DNA of 40,906 nt, from the NCBI GenBank assembly GCA_900772845.1, contig CAAGSD010000047.1:1-40906 (forward strand), written 5' to 3'. Shown here piece after piece: positions 35,098 to 40,906 of this stretch. This DNA comes from Lachnospiraceae bacterium. Lineage in GTDB: Bacteria; Bacillota; Clostridia; Lachnospirales; Lachnospiraceae. The notes beneath the pieces are model-generated. The model had not been told where the DNA came from and made no database searches. It worked only from the letters and a program-made list of their open reading frames with translations. Made by a program: the position numbers and the translations under genes. Numbering within the stretch: position 1 is the stretch's first letter; each line of letters opens with the position of its first letter.

Positions 35098-35115
35098 ATG
35101 TTGTTTTTCCAACGG
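35098..35115. promoter_or_regulatory. Second Crp/Fnr-type palindrome, probable autoregulatory site
   Basis: ATGTTGTTTTTCCAACGG repeats the pattern of 34982-34999: the left half is identical, the right half reads CAACGG, and the spacer is similar (TTTTTC versus TATTTC). It lies just downstream of the predicted crp start and touches the ribosome site, so binding would be expected to repress. Confidence 0.6.
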
Positions 35116-35129
35116 AAGGAGCATTTATT

Positions 35130-35786
35130 ATGGACAGTCCCCTCTTTCAGAATATTTCACCGGAAGATATCCCGGTAATGCTGAAACGCCTGAACGCCTA
35201 TACGAAATCCTATCAAAAGGACGAATATATCAGGCATGCCGGCGATCCCGCGGATTTTATCGGGATCATCGAATCCGGCTCCATACACATATTGCAGGAT
35301 GATTACTATGGCAACCGCAACATCACAGCATCTATCCCCCGTGGTTCACTGTTCGGCGAGGCCTTTGTCTGCGCCGGAATTCCCTGTCTTCCCGTGGACA
35401 TTGTGGCTGCGGAAGGCTGTACCGTGATGTTTTTCAACGGAAAAATGTTGTTAAACACCTGTGACAACGGCTGTAAATTTCATCATACTCTGGTACGCAA
35501 TCTCCTGGGGATCGTGGCCCAGAACAATATGTATCTGAACCGGAAAATCAAATATATCTCCCGCAAAACCACCCGGGAGAAGCTGATGGCATATCTTACC
35601 GATCAGGCAAAGCTGAAAGGCTCCAACGATTTTACCATTCCTTTCAACCGGCAGGAACTGGCAGATTATCTTGGGGTAGAAAGAAGCGCCATGTCCGCAG
35701 AACTCGGCAAGCTCACAAAGCTTGGCGTCCTACGGACACAGCGCAGTCATTTTACTCTATTAAAACCATTGGATCAATCCGGATAA
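35130..35786 (+). CDS. Crp/Fnr-family transcriptional regulator
   Basis: A 218-residue regulator. Residues 1-125 form a cyclic-nucleotide-binding-like beta-roll (DEYIRHAGDPADFIGIIESG, GSLFGEAFV). A long dimer helix follows, then a winged helix-turn-helix with NRQELADYLGVERSAMSAEL. There is no N-terminal FNR-type four-cysteine cluster, but the sensor has Cys81, 86, 97, 111 and 115, which could respond to redox or bind a cofactor. The divergent ferredoxin operon and the two matching palindromes suggest control of that operon plus autoregulation. HcpR-like NO or redox sensing is an inference. Its end overlaps the convergent ldh gene by 13 bases. Confidence 0.88.
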   Translation: MDSPLFQNISPEDIPVMLKRLNAYTKSYQKDEYIRHAGDPADFIGIIESGSIHILQDDYYGNRNITASIPRGSLFGEAFVCAGIPCLPVDIVAAEGCTVMFFNGKMLLNTCDNGCKFHHTLVRNLLGIVAQNNMYLNRKIKYISRKTTREKLMAYLTDQAKLKGSNDFTIPFNRQELADYLGVERSAMSAELGKLTKLGVLRTQRSHFTLLKPLDQSG

Positions 35787-36724
35787 AACTCCGAAATCAC
35801 ATTTTTCAATACCTTTGCGGATTGCTGCAATCCAGCCAGTTCCTTTTCATTTAATGCAATAGGGACCACGGTCTCGATACCGTTTTCATCCACCACAGCA
35901 GGAATACTTAAGACCACGTTCTCCAGTCCGTACTCTCCTGTCATCAGACTGGATACCGGCAGAATGGACTGTTCATTACGAACGATAGCCGCACAGATTC
36001 TGCATACTGCCATGGCAATTCCATAATAGGTTGCATGCTTTCTGGCAATGATCTCATAAGCACTGTTCTTCACACTATGGAATATCTTCTCCATAGATGC
36101 CGCATGATCATAATGTCCCCGCAATTCACAGAAATCATTGATGGGCATCCCCCCGACTCTGGCATCACTCCAGGCCGCCAGTTCACTGTCCCCATGCTCA
36201 CCGATAATAAATGCATGGATGCTCCGGCTGTCTACCCCCAGATGCTCTCCCAGTTCATACCGGAACCTTCCGGTATCCAGCACGGTTCCGGAGCCGATGA
36301 CACGGTTTGCCGGATAACCGGATTCTTTCAAAGCTATGTAGGTCAGAATATCCACCGGGTTGGATACGATGAGCAGAATGCCTTCAAAGGGTCTCTTTGT
36401 AATCTCTCCGATAATGGACTTCATAATGGCACTGTTTTTCCGGATCAGATCCAGTCTGGTCTCCTCCGGTTTCTGATTGGCTCCGGCTGTAATCACGATT
36501 ACCGCGGCGTCCGCAATATCGTCATAGGTTCCCGCATAGATCTTCATAGGGCTGGCAAATGCCATGCCGTGACTGATATCCATGGCTTCTCCCTCAGCGC
36601 GGTTATGATCCGCATCGATCAATACCATTTCCGAAAAAAGTTTACTCTGCATCAGGGCAAATGCAGAAGACGATCCTACAAATCCGCATCCTATCACTAC
36701 CACTTTTCTGCTGTTGATACTCAT
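35774..36724 (-). CDS. ldh: L-lactate dehydrogenase
   Basis: A 316-residue NAD-dependent enzyme that reduces pyruvate to L-lactate. The Rossmann motif VVVIGCGFVGSSSAFAL opens the protein. The specificity loop GANQKPEETR carries Gln84, at the position of Gln102 that distinguishes lactate from malate dehydrogenase. SNPVDILTY, TVLDTGRFR and the catalytic His177 in IGEHGDSE follow. Length is normal. It lies 29 bases after the rubredoxin-flavin reductase gene and is probably co-transcribed. The ATG has AGGAGG upstream. Confidence 0.93.
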   Translation of the reverse strand: MSINSRKVVVIGCGFVGSSSAFALMQSKLFSEMVLIDADHNRAEGEAMDISHGMAFASPMKIYAGTYDDIADAAVIVITAGANQKPEETRLDLIRKNSAIMKSIIGEITKRPFEGILLIVSNPVDILTYIALKESGYPANRVIGSGTVLDTGRFRYELGEHLGVDSRSIHAFIIGEHGDSELAAWSDARVGGMPINDFCELRGHYDHAASMEKIFHSVKNSAYEIIARKHATYYGIAMAVCRICAAIVRNEQSILPVSSLMTGEYGLENVVLSIPAVVDENGIETVVPIALNEKELAGLQQSAKVLKNVISEFYPD

Positions 36725-36753
36725 AATACCTGCCTCCTGTCTTATCTTTCTGC

Positions 36754-37377
36754 CTATTTCTGTATCTTCTCAAAATCAGATGCCGGATGCTTGCACAACG
36801 GACAAATAAAATCTTCCGGCAATTCCTCTCCTACATATTCATAACCGCAGATCGTGCAGCGCCATACCGTCTGACCGTCTTCTGTCTTACCGGCTTCCTG
36901 TGGTTTAGGTTTTACATTTTGCTGATAATATTCATAGTCAGCTGAATCCTCTTCGCTCAGCACTTCCATCTCCGTTACTTCTCCGATAAACATGGTGTGC
37001 GATCCCAGATCCACAGTCTGGCTGACTTTTACTGCCAGATAAGCATTGGTACCTTCCGTAATATAGGGCACACCATTCTCTGCATTTTGATACGCTGTGT
37101 AATCTGCAAACTTGTCCACCTCTCTGCCGGACTGGAAGCCGAAACGCTGATACAGCGGGAACTGCGCTGTCTTACTGAGCACCGATACGTTGAACACACC
37201 AGTCTTTAATAACATGTCATGCGTATAATTTGCCTTGTTGACGCAGACACAGATCTGATTTGGGCCGGACGCAGCCTGGATCACCGTATTGACGATACAG
37301 CCGTTTGCTTTCTCCGCATCTCGTGTTGTTACAACATATAATCCATAACTTAATTTGTGCATTGCCTTGTTATTCAT
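36754..37377 (-). CDS. hrb: High-molecular-weight rubredoxin (flavin reductase plus rubredoxin)
   Basis: A 207-residue redox protein of the Hrb type. Residues 1-150 form a flavin reductase-like FMN domain (KLSYGLYVVTTRD, GCIVNTVIQAASGPNQICVC). Residues 168-207 form a rubredoxin with WRCTICGYEYVGEELPEDFI then CPLCKH. In clostridia such proteins pass electrons from NAD(P)H to flavodiiron proteins that detoxify O2 or NO. No flavodiiron gene is in this window. The gene heads a unit with ldh, under a near-consensus promoter at 37508-37480. The ribosome site is AAGGAGAG. Confidence 0.92.
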   Translation of the reverse strand: MNNKAMHKLSYGLYVVTTRDAEKANGCIVNTVIQAASGPNQICVCVNKANYTHDMLLKTGVFNVSVLSKTAQFPLYQRFGFQSGREVDKFADYTAYQNAENGVPYITEGTNAYLAVKVSQTVDLGSHTMFIGEVTEMEVLSEEDSADYEYYQQNVKPKPQEAGKTEDGQTVWRCTICGYEYVGEELPEDFICPLCKHPASDFEKIQK

Positions 37378-37479
37378 TGTATTCTCTCCTTTTCTCCTTC
37401 AGCCTGTTTCGCTTCCTTTTTTAGTATCTCTTATCTGCCATATTTTATTTGCTTAACATTTCTTATTTTCTTTATCCTG

Positions 37480-37508
37480 ATGATAACACAGTTGGAATTA
37501 TCTGTCAA
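37480..37508 (-). promoter_or_regulatory. Promoter of hrb-ldh
   Basis: On the minus strand a perfect TTGACA (37508-37503) and TATCAT (37485-37480) are 17 bases apart. An AT-rich stretch just upstream has loose resemblance to Fur/PerR boxes but not enough to call. Confidence 0.7.
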
Positions 37509-37547
37509 TAATATTAGTAATGATTCTTATTTTTATTTTTGCATTAA

Positions 37548-37578
37548 AAAACACCGATACCTTTCGATACCGGTGTTT
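37548..37578 (-). terminator. Terminator of the transglutaminase-like gene
   Basis: On the minus strand a 13-bp stem with two G-T pairs closes on a GAAA tetraloop and is followed by T residues. It begins 12 bases after the stop at 37591. Confidence 0.85.
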
Positions 37579-37590
37579 CTTATCTGTTTT

Positions 37591-39255
37591 CTAATAGGTC
37601 ACAACGTTATGATACACTCTGTAATATCCGTCTCCGATATCCACCAGCTGCAGCTGTATTGCAAAATACTCCATACCGAGATTTTTCAACACATCCACCA
37701 CATATCCCTGCTCGTAGGCTCCGGTATGATAGGATTGCTCGATGGTATTCCACAGGCTCTTAGGCACAACATTGTCAAAATGCTGGTCACCGCTTCCCAG
37801 GCCGGTCAGCTGCTTCCTACAGTCTTCATAATAGGAACTTAAATCCGTCAGCGCATCGGCTCTGGGCTCCGGCGTAGCGGCAGCTGTGGTATTGCCTGCA
37901 GAGCCTGCGGTATTGCCGGAGGGATAACGCAATGGCTCCTGGGGATCCGGATTGATATAATCACTGAGAGAGCTGCCAGGCTGCTCCGGTTCCTGCGTAC
38001 CGTCTCCCTGCTGTCCGGGATCTGTAACGCTCCCGTCTGTCTGCCCGCCGGAGGGCGTAGTGCCTGCGCCCGGATCCGGTGTGGCTCCGCCTGCTTCAGA
38101 CGGCTGACCGGTACTCGCTGCCCCTGTGGTATTTTCCTGTCTGTAAGCGGTACCGTTGCAGGCCGGCAGATACACCGACAGATTCTGTCTTACATGGGTG
38201 GAGGCAAAATCCGCATCCGTCTTGTTAAAATAGTCATATCGGATGGCCGCTGCGTCATCCCAGGTCACATCCACATTGTAATAACCATCCTCCAGCTTTA
38301 CGATATTCCAGGCGTGATTCCCTCCGGAATAGCCGGTGCAGTAATAACAGGGAATTCCCAGCTGCTGTAGCAGGTACTGATAGGCTCTGGCATAGCCGGC
38401 GCATACGCTTTTTCCGTTTACCAGTGCACTGTAGGCACTCTGGTTCATATCCTCTGTCAGATCATAGGCCACTGCCGATGCCAGTGCATCATGCACATAT
38501 TTCTCTTTTTCATAATTGCTGTCAAGGGACGCTGCCCCGGCAATCAGATTCTGTGCCGCCGCATCAAATCTTTGCTTTGCGCTCTCCAGATCATCTGCCG
38601 TACTGTTATATTTTAAATCGATCTCCACGCATTGACCGTTGGCCAGATATTTGCTGGAATAACCCGTCTCCAGCCAGAACATTTCCGGATGATCACCGAT
38701 CACCGCCTCAAACGCTGTCTTTACATCACTGGCGGACACGGTCTTCTCCGGTGCAAACTTTTCTGTCAGGTTCTGTGCGTTAGCATAGATCTGCCGGTAT
38801 ACGGACTGCTGATTCTCCGACAACATCTGATAATACGGATACTCCTCTGCGGAAAATGACAGTCCCTCTCCCGTTTCTCCGGAACCTAACGTTTCCTCCA
38901 GATTCTGTGCTTCCTGATCCGGAATCTGCTGTTCTTCCGGCTGCACGGGAGTAAAACCTGTCTTGCCGCTGACATCCTCGGGAATCTGCATCTGATCCAT
39001 GGGCGGCGCCACGTAGCCGTTCATTTCCCCCGGCATACCATTAGGAAGCGTCACACTGATATTTCTATTTCCATTCCCGGAAGTCTGTCCTTCCCCGGTC
39101 TCTTCGGTCCCAGGGGTCATATCCACTGTATTGCCATACAGTTTCTGCGCCAGAGAACTGGTCATATCGGGGTTCAATGCGAATACCAGGATTCCGCCAC
39201 ACAACAGCAGACACAACACTGCAATTCCTATCATGATCTTATTGACTACTTTCAT
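37591..39255 (-). CDS. Membrane-anchored transglutaminase-like protein
   Basis: A 554-residue surface protein. It has an N-terminal signal anchor (MIGIAVLCLLLCGGILVFAL) and a low-complexity Gly/Thr/Glu/Pro segment to about 135. A transglutaminase-like domain at about 140-345 carries Cys285 in GKSVCAGYARAYQ, His314 in GGNHAWNIV and Asp329 in YYNVDVTWDD. A second disordered stretch rich in Gly, Thr, Pro and Asp lies at about 375-470, and a small C-terminal domain follows. The triad is complete, so it may act as a protease or cross-linking enzyme at the envelope. It begins 72 bases after the DUF4015-type lipoprotein gene and may be co-transcribed. Confidence 0.85.
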   Translation of the reverse strand: MKVVNKIMIGIAVLCLLLCGGILVFALNPDMTSSLAQKLYGNTVDMTPGTEETGEGQTSGNGNRNISVTLPNGMPGEMNGYVAPPMDQMQIPEDVSGKTGFTPVQPEEQQIPDQEAQNLEETLGSGETGEGLSFSAEEYPYYQMLSENQQSVYRQIYANAQNLTEKFAPEKTVSASDVKTAFEAVIGDHPEMFWLETGYSSKYLANGQCVEIDLKYNSTADDLESAKQRFDAAAQNLIAGAASLDSNYEKEKYVHDALASAVAYDLTEDMNQSAYSALVNGKSVCAGYARAYQYLLQQLGIPCYYCTGYSGGNHAWNIVKLEDGYYNVDVTWDDAAAIRYDYFNKTDADFASTHVRQNLSVYLPACNGTAYRQENTTGAASTGQPSEAGGATPDPGAGTTPSGGQTDGSVTDPGQQGDGTQEPEQPGSSLSDYINPDPQEPLRYPSGNTAGSAGNTTAAATPEPRADALTDLSSYYEDCRKQLTGLGSGDQHFDNVVPKSLWNTIEQSYHTGAYEQGYVVDVLKNLGMEYFAIQLQLVDIGDGYYRVYHNVVTY

Positions 39256-39327
39256 CTTATGCTCCTATCAGACCGGGCTCCTGGCCTGTGCTCCTGCCCG
39301 GATTTGTTATAAAGCCAGCTTCTGCCG

Positions 39328-40704
39328 CTATTGCTGCTCTTCTCCTGCGGCAAGTAATCCATCCGGAGAATAGCGGTTCGTTGCATTCCACAGGATCCAT
39401 TCCTCATATCCTGCATCATAGACCGCCTGAATCTGTTCCCGGATCTGGGTTCCGTTATAGGAGATATGCCCCGGAACCCAGGTGGCCGTAAATGCCTGCA
39501 GCCAGGGTCTTACCACGGCCCGTTCCGCTTCCGGGATCGACTGCAGTTCTTCCGCAGAACCCTGCATGGCAGCCGATACTGTTTCGTAAGGGTGGGCATC
39601 CGGTACCTTCAGCCCGAATACGCCATTGGCATAATGGGACGGATATACCATAGGGCTGATGGCATCCACAGTCTGTCCCAGCGCCGTGTAATCCTGCCCT
39701 ACGGTCTGTACGTCTGTCTCGCTTCCGATGATGGTGCCAAAGACATCTGCCGTGACCACACAGCCCTTTTCATGAAGTCTGTCTCCCGCATAGGAGAGAA
39801 AATCCTGTATAGCCTGCCGCTTCGGATAGGCTTCCATATCCACACCGTAATCCGCCGCATCGGCATCCGAACCTACCGGGAATCGCACATAATCATACTG
39901 AATCTCATCAAAACCCAGATCTGCCGCCATCTCCGCAAGCTCTGTCAGATATTCCCAGACCTCCTGCTTATAAGGATTCACCCAGGCCAGCCCGTTGGCA
40001 TCCGTCACCGGCTTACCGTCAGGCTTACGCAATGCCAGTTCCGGCTGCGCCGCCGCAAGGCACGGATCTTTAAAACACACGATTCTCGCAATGGTATAAA
40101 TATCATGATCCTTTACTTCCTGCATCAGCGCCTGAATATCCCGGATATAACGCACTCCGGCCTGCATCTGCACGATCTGGTCCAACACCGGAATATCCTG
40201 CAGGATTTCTTCGTTGGTCAACTTAAATGTCACATTTCCTTCATCGTTTTTCACATCGATGACCATGGCATTCAATTCTGTCTCATCCACCAGACGGATC
40301 AGATCCTCCATCCCGGCACTGCCTGCCCTGGGACCGGTGACGTAAATGCCTTTCACCTTCGTCCGGCCGGCCATGCGGTCCGCCGTGTCCTGCTCCTGCC
40401 AGGGCACCACTGTGGGCTGTGATTCCTGTCCCTGTGTTCCTTCTATCCCGGATGCTGCGTCCGTCTCCTTCGCAGTTCCTGTCTGTTCTGTATCTCCGGC
40501 GGTCGCAGACTCTGTGTTCCCCTCCGGCACATTTTCTCCGATGGCGGTCAATTCCGTGGAATCCACCGCCGCTGTTGCTTCTATTCCTATCACTTCTGTC
40601 CCTGCAAGAGCTATCTCATTGTCTGTTCCACAACCGGTCATGCCAAGTATTAACACAATCCCTGCTGCCAGAAATCTCTTCCCCGGACCTGTATTTCGTA
40701 TCAT
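39328..40704 (-). CDS. Lipoprotein with DUF4015-type glycoside hydrolase-like domain
   Basis: A 458-residue lipoprotein with signal LGMTGC (Cys25 lipobox) and a Thr/Glu/Ala-rich linker to about residue 110. The TIM-barrel-like domain follows: VKGIYVTGPRAGS, LNAMVIDVKNDEGNVTF, IYTIARIVCFKDP, WVNPYKQEVWEYL, GFDEIQYDYVRFP and ISPMVYPSHY. This matches the putative glycosyl hydrolase family DUF4015, widespread in Firmicutes, with function unproven; the conserved Asp and Glu residues fit a glycosidase. It probably works on envelope glycans with the transglutaminase-like protein downstream. The ATG at 40704 has AGGGAG eight bases upstream. Confidence 0.85.
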   Translation of the reverse strand: MIRNTGPGKRFLAAGIVLILGMTGCGTDNEIALAGTEVIGIEATAAVDSTELTAIGENVPEGNTESATAGDTEQTGTAKETDAASGIEGTQGQESQPTVVPWQEQDTADRMAGRTKVKGIYVTGPRAGSAGMEDLIRLVDETELNAMVIDVKNDEGNVTFKLTNEEILQDIPVLDQIVQMQAGVRYIRDIQALMQEVKDHDIYTIARIVCFKDPCLAAAQPELALRKPDGKPVTDANGLAWVNPYKQEVWEYLTELAEMAADLGFDEIQYDYVRFPVGSDADAADYGVDMEAYPKRQAIQDFLSYAGDRLHEKGCVVTADVFGTIIGSETDVQTVGQDYTALGQTVDAISPMVYPSHYANGVFGLKVPDAHPYETVSAAMQGSAEELQSIPEAERAVVRPWLQAFTATWVPGHISYNGTQIREQIQAVYDAGYEEWILWNATNRYSPDGLLAAGEEQQ

Positions 40705-40760
40705 CAGTACTCTCCCTGCATACCGCCGGTCATTCCTGTTTTCTTCATCCTGCGGTACAA

Positions 40761-40801
40761 AAACTTCATATTTACATGGCTCTGAATAGTTACATTATAT
40801 G
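40761..40801. repeat. Intergenic direct repeat, copy 2
   Basis: This matches 203-244 in the same orientation: 22 of 24 bases in the core, plus the shared AAACTTC block at the left. It lies in the leader of the DUF4015-type gene and continues into the structured sequence to its right. Confidence 0.6.
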
Positions 40802-40837
40802 ATGTCTGGGTCAAAAGCCCCCGACTTTGATGCCTGC

Positions 40838-40906
40838 GGATTGTTCCGTGCTACGCACTCCCACAATCCTACCCTCTATTCGCATATCGTGGGATTATCA
40901 TCCCAC
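40838..40906. repeat. Structured intergenic sequence with two hairpins
   Basis: The first hairpin pairs GGATTGT (40838-40844) with ACAATCC (40863-40869), with an inner GTGC-TAC-GCAC. The second is a perfect palindromic stem GTGGGAT-TATC-ATCCCAC at 40889-40906, ending exactly at the window edge. No ORF is present. It resembles a REP/MITE-like dispersed element; the remainder may continue beyond the window. Confidence 0.5.

Noticed and set aside
35774..36724. Malate dehydrogenase
   Set aside because: The specificity loop has Gln (NQKPEETR), not Arg, so lactate dehydrogenase fits.
37508..37535. Fur/PerR box upstream of hrb
   Set aside because: About 12 of 19 positions match the Fur consensus by eye, no better than expected for such AT-rich sequence.
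1..40906. CRISPR arrays, tRNA or rRNA genes
   Set aside because: No regularly spaced repeats, cloverleaf structures or rRNA motifs were seen in the gaps.

Overview
The window looks like a chromosomal segment of an anaerobic gut Firmicute, most likely a Lachnospiraceae (Blautia/Roseburia-like) bacterium. This rests on strong AGGAGG ribosome sites, an LplABC-type sugar importer paired with a YesMN two-component system, high-molecular-weight rubredoxin, MgtE, a transposase start typical of the group, and moderate GC. No rRNA, tRNA, phage or CRISPR array was seen.

Layout. Positions 1-63 hold the start of an IS1634-like transposase running off the left edge. Next comes a K+ uptake pair, trkA-trkH (346-3170, plus strand). 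Positions 3225 to 21758 are one long minus-strand block for (arabino)xylan oligosaccharide use. In transcription order it holds a second, lipobox-less solute-binding protein, a double-domain CE1 esterase, an SGNH esterase, GH43, histidine kinase, response regulator, lipoprotein binding protein, two permeases, GH8 exo-oligoxylanase, GH3 and an AraC regulator. None of the catalytic enzymes shows a signal peptide. The inferred strategy is to import short decorated xylo-oligosaccharides, remove the esters inside the cell, and trim from the reducing end (GH8) and the non-reducing end (GH43, GH3). Several terminator-like hairpins inside the block probably set different expression levels.

From 21787 to 27160 there is DNA-repair nfo, an MFS transporter with a coupled 70-codon ORF and a divergent AraC regulator, a gene remnant, mgtE with an unusual leader (promoter, tiny ORF, terminator), and an internally deleted Rpn-type nuclease. 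A 1078-residue DUF5107-TPR protein with a divergent AraC regulator follows (27278-31538). A minus-strand cluster (31548-34849) encodes a ferredoxin, a small CxxCxxxC protein, a Nudix hydrolase, an HD protein and a membrane acyltransferase. It faces a Crp/Fnr regulator (35130-35786). Two copies of the palindrome ATGTTG-N6-CAAC lie in the divergent promoter region; one is centred 41.5 bp upstream of the predicted ferredoxin start, and the other lies just downstream of the predicted crp start. The right end has Hrb rubredoxin-flavin reductase with L-lactate dehydrogenase, and a surface pair (DUF4015-type lipoprotein and transglutaminase-like protein).

The strongest candidates for new biology are the Crp/Fnr operator pair, the orphan xylan-locus binding protein without a lipobox, the duplicated CE1 protein with a dead second copy, and the mgtE leader. 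A ~41 bp repeat occurs near both ends of the window.
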